42,858 nucleotides of DNA from Oehlia diaphana (Eukaryota > Glomeromycota > Glomeromycetes > Glomerales > Glomeraceae). Under the pieces are notes generated by a model. It was not told the origin of the DNA and ran no database searches. It saw only the letters and a list, made by a program, of their open reading frames with translations. This document shows positions 23,765 through 34,011 of the stretch, one piece after another. The DNA lies in the NCBI GenBank assembly GCA_003833135.1, contig QZLH01000901.1, forward strand, positions 1 through 42,858, in the 5' to 3' direction. The number at the start of each line of letters is the position of its first letter. Within the stretch, counting starts at the first letter, position 1. Both the position numbers and the translations under genes were made by a program.

Positions 23765-24942
23765 CTAAGGATGGTGCCACAAATATGTAATTGCGAAATA
23801 ATTGCAATTTACGGTATTATGAAATATTGCAGATTTTTAAATCTAAAAATCTGCAAATCCACAAATCTGTAATTATCCGCAATCTCGCAAATATTCTGCA
23901 AATCTGCAAATATTGCAAAGTACTGCAAATAATTGAATTGCGGTACTTGTGATATTTGCAGCTTTGTGGAATATTTGCAGATTTGCAAAATGTCCGCAAA
24001 AAAAACTATTTTTTATTTAATAAAATATAATTACTACTAAAAAAAACATATTTTTATTTATTATTAATAATAAAAAAAATTATTTTACATAAAAAAAAAT
24101 TAAAAGAAAATACCAGAACCTATAGTTCTGGCATTTTTACATAATAAAATTAAAAGAAAACACCAAAATCTTAGTTCTGGCATTTTTATTAAAAAAAAAT
24201 TAAAAGAAAATGATGGAATCTATAGTTCTAGCATTTTTATTAAAAAAATTTAAAAGAAAACGCTAGAACCTTAGTTCTGGCATTTTTACATAAAAAAATT
24301 AAAAGAAAACACCAGAACATATAGTTCTGGCATTTTTATATAAAAAAATTTAAATGAAAATGTCAGAATATATAGTTCTGGCATTTTTATATAAAAAAAA
24401 TTTAAAGAAAATGCCAAAACTTATAGTTCTGGTGTTTTTATATAAAAAAAATTTAAAAAAAATGCCAGAACCCATAGTTCCAGCATTTTTACATAAAAAA
24501 AATTTAAAAGAAAACGCTAAAACCCATAGTTCTAGCATTTTTACATAAATAAAATTTAAAAGAAAATGCTAGAACCTATAGTTCCAGCATTTTTACATAA
24601 ATAAAATTTAAAAAAAAATGCCAGAACCTATAGTTCCGGCATTTTTACATAAAAAAAATTAAAAGAAAATGCCAGAACTTATAGTTCTGGTGTTTTAATT
24701 AAAAAAAATTAAAAGAAAATGCCGGAACTCATAGTTCTGATATTTTAATTAAAAAAAATTAAAAAATATGCTGAAAGCAATAGTTCTGGCATTTTTGTAT
24801 AAAAAAACTATTAGTTCTGATGTTTTTTGTATGTAAGAAAATGCCAAAACTGAATTGCAGAATTGTAGGCTACTAACTGCAATTCAACTTCAAAATCCGC
24901 AATATTGCAGAATTTGAAAATCATTTGCAGACCCATCCTTAG
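23765..24942. mobile_element. 1.18 kb inverted-repeat element carrying hairpin satellite
   Basis: The left end CTAAGGATGGTGCCACAAAT and the right end (complement CTAAGGATGGGTCTGCAAAT) are inverted repeats that interrupt the SINE-like body. CCTTAA before the left end and CCTTAG after the right end may be a target duplication. Subterminal DNA at the left (23820-24000) is packed with GCAAATCTGCAAAT-type repeats; the right end has GCAATATTGCAG-type text. The centre is the tandem hairpin array described separately. No coding sequence, so a transposase would have to come from elsewhere. Confidence 0.7.
24105..24850. repeat. Tandem array of ~50-60 bp hairpin units (about 14 copies)
   Basis: Each unit has the palindrome ATGCCAGAAC-TATAG-TTCTGGCAT or a variant, then an AT spacer of the type TTTTACATAAAAAAATTAAA. 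About 14-15 units can be counted between 24111 and 24850. Most keep a stem of 6-10 bp; in the unit near 24512-24540 both arms have changed (GCTA..TAGC), while others have one changed arm. Open frames on both strands through the array are artefacts of repetition. Confidence 0.85.
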
Positions 24943-25249
24943 CCTTAGCTATGGATAAAGGATGAGTAGGGGGTTATAACTAGCCAGATAGTATTCCATT
25001 GATGGATAGAAACTATCTGTAGGTCAAATTGCTATGGCATTGTAGTGATACTAGGATTGGTCAAGCATACCAGTTGGTTGGATAGCATAGACCTTGTATC
25101 TGTAGACCACTTAGTTATAGATGGTTGTAATAATACCTGTCTCTAAGTTAAATGCAAAACAACAAATCAGCCTATATACTTTTATTAACTATGTTCTATT
25201 TAGTTAATTTTAAAATGGCTTTTTAAAATAATTTTAAGTTAAAGTAAGT

Positions 25250-26400
25250 AAAACTTTTTCTCTTATTATTTTACATTTTTTTTAAAAAAATTAATACTAA
25301 TAGTTTTTTTTCTTTTTTTTATAAACAGTATTTTTGTAGTTCTTTATTTTTTTTTTCTCTCTCTTATTTCCTTTATCCTTTTTATTTGTTTTTATTTTCC
25401 ATCATTCCTTTTCATTATTTTCATTTCTCTTTAATCCTTTTTCATTTATTATCATTTTCCTTTATTTCTTTCTTGTCTGTTTTCATTTTAGTTTATTTCT
25501 TTTTGTTGTTTTATATTTCCATTTATTTTTCATTTTCCTTCATTCTTTTTTTGTTTAATTTCTATTTATTTTTATTCTTTTTATAGGACTCTGAAAAACT
25601 CATATAAAGGTCATAAGAGACTTTTGGCCAAAAATACAACTTTTCGCCAAACTCAAAATCATTTTTTGTAAATACAATAATTTAATTTCAATAAACATTT
25701 TCACCTTCATTTAGATCTACAATTTAAAAAAAAATTATCAAAATTGAACTACTAATTGCTGTGATATTTGCAAAAAACAATTTTTTGGACCCTTAAAAAA
25801 TGGGCCAATTCGCCAAAATTGTGACTTATAACCTGAGGGTTCTTTTTTTATTTGTTTCATTCCTTTATCTGTTTCATTTTCATCATCTATTTTATTTCCT
25901 TCATCCTTTATTCTCTTTATCCATTTTATTCTTATTATTTTCTCATTTTATTATTTCCATTTTTATTATCATCTGTTCCTTTCTTATCATCATTATTTGT
26001 TTTATTTTCATCACTATAATCCATTCCATTCTCATTTATCATTATCTACTCTATTCTTACCATCTATTTCATTCAATTTCTGTTTTTTTTTTATTTTTTT
26101 TGTGCAACTTTAATTTCTGTTTCATTTCTCATTTTTATTTTTCTTTACTACTTTTTATTTAATTTTGTTTCTTTTTATTTAATTTTGTTTCTTTTTATTT
26201 AATTTTGTTTCTTTTTATTTAATTTTGTTTCTTTTTATTTAATTTTGTTTCTTTTTATTTAATTTTGTTTCTTTTTATTTCTTTTTATTCAACCTTATTT
26301 TTCTTCATTTCTTTCATTTAACTTTTATTTATTTCTTTGTTTATTTTGATCCTTTTATTCCTAATTATTCTTCCTTTTTAAAAAGTAGAATTGATTTATA
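25250..26400 (+). repeat. T-rich, strand-asymmetric low-complexity tract
   Basis: For over 1 kb the plus strand is dominated by T with C, built from degenerate TTTCATTT/TTTTATTT phrases, with a break of ordinary sequence near 25590-25830. The long Phe/Leu/Ser-rich frames here are artefacts. It resembles an expanded and decayed simple repeat. Confidence 0.6.
26151..26290 (+). repeat. Perfect 20-bp tandem repeat, about 6.5 copies
   Basis: The unit CTTTTTATTTAATTTTGTTT repeats six times without change from 26151 to 26270, then CTTTTTATTT and a further partial copy follow. The perfect identity means the array is recent, unlike the degenerate tract around it. Copy number is likely to vary between strains. 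Confidence 0.95.
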
Positions 26401-26466
26401 ATCTGCTAATATAAATAATTAAATAAATAATTTTTAAAACTATTAATAAACCATTTTTTTAAAAGA

Positions 26467-26611
26467 ATTGCTAAATCTCACTACAGGTAATTTTCACCAT
26501 ACTAGCATTAGCAAATATTAATGGACAGAATTTCATATTATTTTTAATTCTGCCCAAAATTCTACTCTAATTCTAGTGAAATAACAATCACTAGTGGTGA
26601 TATTTAGCAAT
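26467..26611. mobile_element. Small inverted-repeat element (MITE), ~145 bp
   Basis: The left end ATTGCTAAATCTCACTACAG and the right end (complement ATTGCTAAATATCACCACTA) match closely over the first 15-17 bp. The interior contains AGCATTAGCAAATATTAATG and AAAATTCTACTCTAATTCT, shared with the degraded copy at 5718-5838. There is no coding capacity. No clear target duplication was found. Confidence 0.7.
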
Positions 26612-27948
26612 ACTCTTTTTTTAATGTTATAAAAAAAAAAATTGTGAATCAGATCAGTATACTTTTAATTAAAAATTAGCCAATTAAATTTTAAACATAA
26701 ATCACATAATAGAATATAAAACTTAAGTATTATACAGGAATGTTAAATTTAAATTTACCTTTTTAAATATTTTTTAATTATCCAGAGCAAAGCGAAGGAC
26801 TATATATGTCTACGCACTATAATGATTTATGGAAATAACGTGTAAATTTTCAATCACGTGAGTTTCTCTGTTCAGGAATTCCAGGACGTTATGCTGCTAT
26901 TTAGTAAAATATCGCTACATCTTTATTTATTATACCTTACTCTGGATTTACAACGGTTCCCGTTTTCTAGTAATTATTTAAAAAGTATAAAACTAATTCT
27001 AATTTAAAGTGATTTAACTAAATGATTTAGCCTACTAGTAAATTTTATATAATTATATAATTTGAAAATTTCAAAATTTACATAGGATGTTTGAACATGG
27101 ATCATATGAAATATAATGACACTAATGTTACACCTTTTTACTTTTTTATATAATACATGTATTTTTGACTACTCTGCAAGTTTATTTAAAACACCAAAAG
27201 GGGTTTTGGACTTATATATAAAAAACTGTTTTTGTTGATCATTTTTTAAATTTTTTTAAGAGTAATCAGCAAAATTAATTATTCATAGATAAAAACAAAA
27301 CTGACATTTAAAAGCATCTTTAATGCCTTAGATAAACTTATAGAGCAGACAATAATCCATTTATTTATTAATTTTAAAATTTATACTATTAGTCAAAATG
27401 TCAATAATTATATGATTCAGGTTTAAATATCTCATATTCAAATAAAAATTGGCATATAATTTTATCTAAATTTTCAAAAAAAAATATAAATTATTATTAC
27501 AATCAAAAATATAAGAAATATTATTAAAAATATAATATAAAAATTTAATTATTATACTTTATAATATTTAAGTAAATAAAAGTTTATGTAAAATAAAATA
27601 AATACAAATAATTTTTTTTTTAGAAATTTTTAGAAAAAGTAATTTGTAAAAAATTATATAAAATATAAATTTTTAAGAAGATGATTTAAAGAGCAAATTA
27701 GTAAAGCTTATTTGAGAAATAACTGATTTGCTATAATAGTTGTCTGATATATATTAATATCTTTACTAGTTTTAATAAGATTTTGCTTACTTATAATAAA
27801 AATCACTGTAAAAAATTAGTTTTTTTTTAATGATTTTTACTTTATTTTTTTCTTAAATTCTATTGATTAATTGGCTAAAAAGGAAAAAAATCATAATAAT
27901 GTAATATAAAATTTTCTTCTATAATAGAATCAGCAAATAAGCCTAAGA

Positions 27949-28248
27949 CTTAGGGTTGTAGTAGTACACCTGTACTAGCAAAATTTTAGTACATACTATA
28001 TTAGCAAAAAATTTTATATGTATACTATACTAATATAATTATTACTTTTTAGAATATAATTTAACCATTTTAAGTAAAAATCATGTGATCAATATTGTTT
28101 ATATTTATAAAATTAACCAATAAAATTTATTAATGGTATGTACTAAAATTGTATTTGTACTAAATTTTCAAGTATAAGTACAGTACTTAGTACTGTACTA
28201 TACTGTACTAGTACTATACTATTACAATTTCCAAATTCCAACCCTAAG
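27949..28248. mobile_element. Putative 300-bp inverted-repeat element (CTTAGGGTTG ends)
   Basis: CTTAGGGTTG at the left (27949) and CAACCCTAAG at the right (28239-28248) are perfect 10-bp inverted ends. Inside both ends lie TAGTAC-rich phrases (GTAGTAGTACACCTGTACTAG on the left; AGTACTGTACTATACTGTAC on the right), which extend the inverted character. No coding sequence. It is probably a MITE-like repeat; the short ends make this less secure than the other elements. Confidence 0.5.
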
Positions 28249-28513
28249 TAAATGGGATTCTGTTTTAACATAAATTACAAATTAAATAATATTATCTTAT
28301 TATATTTTTGAAATTTAATTTTATAATTCAAATTATAATATAATAATATAATAAATTATAGTAAAAATAGATTTTGCAACAAAAAAAAATGGAAAATTAG
28401 ATAATATTAATAATATTTTATATAGTATAAAGAAAAAAGTTTAAGAAAAAAAAGAGATTTATTAATTTGCCTTCTGAATAAATAATTGGTTAAATTACTT
28501 TTTTAAATATGTA

Positions 28514-28694
28514 TAGTCTACCCTTAATATAGCAAAGAAGCTGTTCTGCATCTTAAATTCATTATAGCAAATTAATGAAGAATTTGAAGAATTTGATTGG
28601 TTACTTCATTATAGCAAGGGAAAATTGACATATTTTATTGGCTAAGCATCATGTAATTTGTTATATCAAAATTCACTATAGAAAGGATAAACTG
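28514..28694. mobile_element. Non-autonomous pogo-like MITE, 181 bp
   Basis: The left end TAGTCTACCCTTAATATAGC and the right end (complement CAGTTTATCCTTTCTATAGT) both resemble the CAGTTCACCCTTACTATAGC end of the transposon at 20096-22748, and TA flanks each side (28512-28513, 28695-28696). The interior has further ATTATAGCAA copies but no coding sequence. It is best read as a deletion derivative mobilised by that family. Confidence 0.8.
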
Positions 28695-29637
28695 TATATT
28701 ATTCAAATTATTTTGGTTATTATAATTATAAGTAAAATTTCAAATTCAATTAAGATATTCCAAATTATTTTAACATTTTACATAGTAAATTATATATAAA
28801 CTGAATGAATTACTATAGTATTCGTTTTCTTTATTTAAACATTATGGAACATAATGATCAAGAATTTTTACATTTTTAATGATATTTTATATTTTTAATT
28901 ATAATCATAATTCACATTTTTTTTTGAAATTTGAGCAAAATTATATAATTATATAAAAATTTACTAGTAAAAATCACCTTGGGTTAAAATTAATTTTGTA
29001 CAAAAAAAATATAATAATGAAAATTTTTATAGAAAAAGTTTATATAAAATTTATGAAGTAAAAAAATAAAAATAACAATTATTCTTAATAAAAGTACAAA
29101 ATAATCAAAAACTGAAGAAGTATTCAAAATACATTAATATAAAATAAGATCAATAACAAAAATATTTTTATTTCTGCAGTTATCTCAAAAATTGACTCTT
29201 CTAGATTTTAGTTTAATACAGCATTTAACTTTATTTATATAAATTAATTTTTTACTTGGTAGATAATATAAATAATTATTTTGAATTAAATATCATTATT
29301 ATGAAATAACTATTATAATTGTGGTTTTTTTCTTTTAAAATATTAAATAGGTAAAAATTTTTGTACTTCCCGATTTCCTGTTTAATCGCCTTAAACCGGT
29401 AAATCGATAGTGTAATATTATAGGTAAATGGTAAATGACACATTCAGAATTCCGATATAGTTTATAGAAAACGTGATTACTTAGCCGATGTGTAGGATAA
29501 GAAAGTAAAAAAACGAATAGAAGTTATCTCACGTATTCATTTTTCATTCATTACCCTTATTACTTTTTGTCTTGTTTCTTTTTTTCTTTTTTTATACATA
29601 GAATTTTATTCAATACAGAGAAAATCATAGGAAAATA

Positions 29638-30778
29638 ATGTCGACTGACAGTAAAAAAAAAAGAGAAAAACGTGAGAAACTTGAAGGGTTAATAGCTAAA
29701 CGTAGAGCCGAAGGAGCTAATGAAGAAGACAATGACAAGTTGTAATTTTATTCGTGTTTCAATTATTTTAAAGTGAAGCCGTTTTTTTTCAAAACGACTA
29801 TATGAGTTACTATCAGAGTTATGTCACGTAAAATTATTCAATATTCTTAAATATTTCTAATAAAGTAGAAAGAGTAAACAGAAATCAGCCACTAGCACTC
29901 CAAGTTCTTCTAAAACAACAACACCCACTAAAGCTTCAAAAGCACGAACTTCCCCCACTGCAAAACCTAAGCAACCTCCACCAAAACCTAAAGGAGGTAG
30001 GCCACCACGTCAAGATCAATATGAAGATGATGGTTTCATTGTAGATGATAATGAAGAAGGTGTTATCTTAAAAATTGTTTTTTACTCAAAAGAATAAACT
30101 AAATGTATCGATTATAAACAAATAGAGGAAGAGGAATCTGAAACAGAGAGCGATGATGCTACTGAAGAAGAATTTGGATCATCTGAATCTGGTTCTGACG
30201 ATAGTAAGAAGAAAAGGAAGAAAGGAAAACCAAAACAAAAGAATAATGCTAAAAAGAAGGTATTCGTTGGGTGTTAATTTGTTTTATATGAGTAGAAATT
30301 GTGGCAAATTATTGTTTTTTATTATAATTGATAGCAGAAGAAAAAGGCACAGAAGAGGAGAAAGGATGAGGACAGTGACGATGATGATTCCGAAGATGAT
30401 TCAAGAAAAAAATCAAGTAAGAAAAAGAAAGGTGGATCAGACTCCGAGGATTTGGATTCAGAAAAAGAAAAAAATGATTTACGTAAGCTTATTTAAATTA
30501 TATTGTGTAAATAAAATAATTACATATTATTTTATTAACCTGATTTTTTTTTTTAAAAAAAAAAAAAAAATACCAGTGGAAGATCTTGAAGTCATCGACT
30601 CGGGATCCATCATGAAAGGGAGGACAAGAGGAAAAAAGATAGATTTTACAGGAATGGTAAAATATAATTCGACTATACAAATATTATTGCTGGTTAATTC
30701 TTGTTTGTTTAGCCTTCATACACAAGCGTACATATCATTTTATTTGAATGTTTTTAGGATCCTTACGACGACGAATAA
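29638..30778 (+). CDS. CHZ1: CHZ-domain histone chaperone (Chz1-like, H2A.Z-H2B)
   Basis: Six exons (29638-29738, 29869-30059, 30126-30259, 30338-30482, 30577-30656, 30758-30778) join in frame to give 223 aa. The diagnostic part is near the C terminus: LEVIDSGSIMKGRTRGKKID, which matches the CHZ motif that binds H2A.Z-H2B dimers in yeast Chz1 (and occurs in HIRIP3). Upstream is a low-complexity chain: a basic start (KKKREKREKLEGLIAKRRAE), a Ser/Thr/Pro segment (KTTTPTKASKARTSPTAKP), DGFIVDD, then alternating acidic and Lys-rich blocks typical of histone chaperones. The final exon is only 21 nt (DPYDDE, stop). Assignment rests on the CHZ motif. It is longer than yeast Chz1 (about 150 aa), so the symbol is provisional. 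Confidence 0.75.
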
Positions 30779-31647
30779 ATATTATGATATAAGAAAACAA
30801 CAACATTTCGACTCTTTTTGCTATAAGGTTTTAAATCGCTTAATTCTCGTTATTCAAGGAAGGTTAGTTTTGGATATGAAATATTCTTTTTTTTTGTTTG
30901 AAAAGTATTAGAATTCAGAGAATTCAGTTATAAATTTCCGTAAAACAAGTAAAATAATAAAATGAAAAAAAAAAATTGCAAAAAACTAAATCAATCAGTG
31001 CAAAATTTCTGGTATTTTATTTTTAATTTTGGTTATTATAAATTAAACTATTAAAGAAGCTTAATAAATTATCACATGAAGACAATTATCGTTATTTTTG
31101 CTAATATCAATTGGAATGTGCATTCTAAAAATATGTATATTTAAGAAAATAAATGCTAATTTGAAATATCTAACCTTCCGACCACTCACAATCTAAATTT
31201 TCAAAATCGATTTCATCTGTTTACAAGCCATCTATCGTCCGAATCTTTCCAGCATATACTTATCCTAAGTCTTTTGCACATTTCTTTTAGTTAAATGTTG
31301 TGAATATTGGAGATAGAAATTTTTATATTTTCAAAAAATAAAAGAAAAAATCACCATTTTAAAAAAGCATTGATAACACGCCGGCAGATATGACCAAGCA
31401 GTGACCAAGCGCATATATATACTGTAAATTATGAGATAGATAAAATGAATAGAATACTACTTTTCTTCGGATAATTTGTATTTCTATAAATCAAAAGGGT
31501 TTAACGTAAAAAAACGCCTTATCATATGTTCAAATTATTTAAATTCGAATTCATTAGGTAAAGAGCTCAACGTATATATGACACGTGACTTCAGATTTCT
31601 CAAAAGACGAAATCATATCGTACTAATTTTAATAATAAATGATGATT
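30779..31647. other. Intergenic region, nothing recognised
   Basis: AT-rich DNA between two genes that point towards each other. A CACGTG box lies at 31582, and GACCAAGC occurs twice (near 31393 and 31404). No gene, RNA or repeat with a partner was found. Confidence 0.5.
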
Positions 31648-32364
31648 TTAACTATATTTCTTGTACACCAATTTATAATCTTCTATCACAACTTTTCCAC
31701 CGATTCCTAAATAACTGATATCTTCCAATACATGAATAACAAAAGGTTTAACGATGTTAATAAGCATGTCATCTCCAAGACTATCATAAACGGAGATTGC
31801 ATATGTATCTATTAATAATAAAATAAAAGTCATTATCACAAATGACAAGTAATAATAAAATTTTCTTACAAACTATTTCGTACCATAAACTTCCACAAAA
31901 CCAAGTTCATCCCAAAGTTTCTTCATTTTTTCAACGGTCAATTCAGCAGTAATAAATTCAGAAATCTCGATTACATTATCTTTAAAAAGCATATAAAAAT
32001 TGTCAAGAAATATACATATCGTAGCAAATATATGTACGCTTTCTGCTTTTAGAAAGAATATTGTTGGATAACTTTGTTTTAATTGTAAACTTTGAGTTTC
32101 TGACACTGTTGGAAATGATTTTATTTGGCATTCTTCTGTGCAGTTATGATTTATTAAATGTCTTTTCCGCCAAAATTCATTCCAATGTACTCCACCTCTT
32201 CGAATTGTTTCTGTATTATTTTGTTGTTGTTCTTGTTGATTTTGCTGTTGTTGGCTATTGGAAGAAGTCCCTGTCTGTATGGAAGTATTCTGATGTTGAA
32301 CGCGACGTTGCTGTTGAGTTCGATTTCCCTGGTATCGCGAATTTGTATGAGTGGATCTTATCAT
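31648..32364 (-). CDS. Unrecognised protein with Gln-rich N terminus
   Basis: Two exons (32364-31884 and 31808-31648, GT-AG) join in frame to give 213 aa. Residues 1-60 are rich in Gln, Asn, Arg and Ser (QNQQEQQQNN), probably disordered. The rest looks folded: GGVHWNEFWRKRHLINH, a Cys pair in NCTEECQIKSF, a hydrophobic stretch (VHIFATICIFLDNFYMLF) that could be a buried helix or a membrane segment, then ISEFITAELTVEKMKKLWDE and a second part with YDSLGDDMLINIVKPFVIHV and LGIGGKVVIEDYKLVYKKYS. I do not recognise the family. The frame, intron and well-composed sequence support a real gene. It is divergent from the PPAT gene, with 239 bp between starts that include a CACGTG box. Confidence 0.7.
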
Positions 32365-32603
32365 TTTCGTCTTAACATGAAAATAAGTTGAATTAAAATA
32401 CTTAATAGAAATTATTTTTCTGGGAAAACAAAAATTCGATCCTGATTGGGTTGAGTTCGATCGAATTCAATATTTCATTTTTCCTGCTTATGTAAGAAAT
32501 GTTATTCTGTATGTCACCACGTGATCGTTTATTTTACTATTAAATATGACATTTCGTGTATATTTAATAAGCTCATTTCACGAAGATCCTGTTATCTTTT
32601 TAC
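32365..32603. promoter_or_regulatory. Divergent intergenic region with a CACGTG box
   Basis: These 239 bp lie between two start codons on opposite strands. CACGTG at 32518-32523 (flank CACCACGTGATC) is about 80 bp from the PPAT start. No TATA-like element could be distinguished from the AT background. Confidence 0.4.
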
Positions 32604-33856
32604 ATGTTATCAATGTCGTCAACAAACCATTCTGCATTACTTCACATTTCATTACCTACTCTTTCCTCTATAACAGATTATCATAAAGAATTGATCAATT
32701 CATCAGTTGTTCAAGCTACAAATTTATTAACAATATTAGTATCTTGTCCCGAATTAGATTATTACACAAATGATCCCTTAGCTGGTTGGACTCAAGTTCA
32801 AAACTTATTAAGTACATTATACGTTTCAGGAACAAAAACGGCTTTTGAAACTGACAAACCATTTCTTAATATTGACGTTATATTTGAGAATTGGTGTGGA
32901 TATCAAGTTGAATTGTCAAATGATAGGCAATTTGATGTTTTATTTGGAACTATAAATGGTATAATATTTTCTTAAAAACGAACAAAATTTCTCGTATGAT
33001 TAATTTTAATTGATGATTTATCCTAATAGAAAAGGAGCGTTTACAAATATTCAATGAAACTCGTAAAAAATTTTCATTATCAGAATTACCAATATATATT
33101 CTCGAGTTAAAAATGCAACCACCTTCAATTGAACCGATCGCTTCTAACGAGACTTCTTTGCCACTTAGCAATCCAAAAACATTTGATCATGTTGCTGTTG
33201 GTGGAACATTCGATCATTTACATGCCGGACATAAAATCCTTTTAACAATGACAGCTTGGATAACTGGAAAAAGGTTAATTTGTGGTGTTACTGGTAAGTT
33301 AATAAATTTATTCCATATATCTACGTGTTATGTTTAATTTTCCTTTTGTTTTCAATCTAGATGATATTATGCTCAGAAATAAAAAATTTAAGGAACAATT
33401 AGAGTCAATTGATACGCGTATTACAGGAGTTCGACAATTCTTAGAAACAATTCGTCGAGGTTTGAATTATGAGGTTTGTTCCCTAAATATATTATTATTT
33501 AACAAATTTCTTTATAACAATTCTTATTATTATTTAGGTGGTTCCGATTTATGATGCATATGGTCCAACTATAATAGATGCTGAAATTCAAGCCATAGTT
33601 GTTTCCCAAGAAACGAATAGCGGTGCTAATTCTAGTAGGAATTTTTGATTTAATAAATTATTAAAAAAGAACATTCATTCATGTTTTCTTTTTTTTTACA
33701 GTTAACGATGAACGCGTAAAAAAAGGATTTCAGCCTCTCCATATATCGATAATTGAAGTCATTTCTTCTTCAAATCCATCTCTTTCTAAAGATGATCTAA
33801 AAAATCTCAAGCTTAGTTCAACATATTTACGTGGATTACTATGCAAAAAAGATTAA
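32604..33856 (+). CDS. CAB4: Phosphopantetheine adenylyltransferase (PPAT, Cab4 type)
   Basis: This enzyme catalyses the fourth step of coenzyme A synthesis, joining ATP and 4'-phosphopantetheine to give dephospho-CoA. Five exons (32604-32958, 33030-33293, 33361-33473, 33538-33634, 33702-33856) give 327 aa. The nucleotidyltransferase domain starts near residue 165: DHVAVGGTFDHLHAGHKILL with the HxGH motif (HAGH), then ICGVTDD, RITGVRQFLETIRRGLNYEV, VPIYDAYGPTIIDAEIQAIV, VSQET, and the ISSTxxR-type motif SSTYLRG near the end. The 160-residue N-terminal extension is as in eukaryotic PPATs. No dephospho-CoA kinase domain follows, so it is the stand-alone form found in fungi, not the animal fusion. 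Start: ATG 32604; ATG 32613 is an alternative. Confidence 0.93.
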
Positions 33857-34011
33857 TTATTTATTCCTGCTTTAATCTAGAAAATTAATTTGGATTACAG
33901 GTTACAGAATTCGTTATTATTTATATGGAACATTATCTTTTATAATACTTTATATTAATTAATTATGATATTAATTCCCTTAATAAATTACATCGAACTT
34001 TTTTGTAATTG

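Larger units (their letters stand above)
22973..25160 (+). repeat. tRNA-headed SINE-like repeat, interrupted
   Basis: The head (22973-23057) looks like a decayed tRNA: a D-arm/A-box phrase TATCTCAGTGGTTAGTCACT at 22989, and a T-arm/B-box phrase GGTCGCAGGTTCAATTTC near 23037-23054. After it, about 700 bp of DNA of distinctly higher GC than its surroundings has no open frame (23058-23764). After the inserted element (23765-24942), similar DNA resumes to about 25160. The body contains many short phrases such as TATGGTAG, GGATAGTAAGG and CTGGGTAGG. A Pol III-transcribed retroposon is the likeliest reading. The right boundary is uncertain and no poly-A tail or target duplication was defined. Confidence 0.5.
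26612..29637. other. AT-rich intergenic region between repeats and the CHZ1-like gene
   Basis: No gene was seen in about 3 kb. Apart from the two small elements listed separately (27949-28248 and 28514-28694) it is A/T homopolymer-rich DNA. A CACGTG box lies at 26855. The last 100 bp before the CHZ1-like start are pyrimidine-rich (TTACTTTTTGTCTTGTTTC), as is common just upstream of fungal start sites. Confidence 0.5.

Noticed and set aside
24350..24548. Opposing reading frames of about 62 codons on both strands
   Set aside because: They are translations of the tandem hairpin units and have repeat periodicity, not coding character.
24105..24850. CRISPR-like array of repeats with spacers
   Set aside because: The repeats are palindromic and diverged, the spacers are near-identical AT runs rather than unique sequences, and the genome is eukaryotic. 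It is a satellite.
25386..26162. Hydrophobic Phe/Leu-rich membrane proteins
   Set aside because: These frames follow the T-rich simple repeats, have no start context and mirror the strand bias.
27949..28248. Telomere-type TTAGGG repeat
   Set aside because: TTAGGG occurs once at each end of the element in inverted orientation, with no tandem run.
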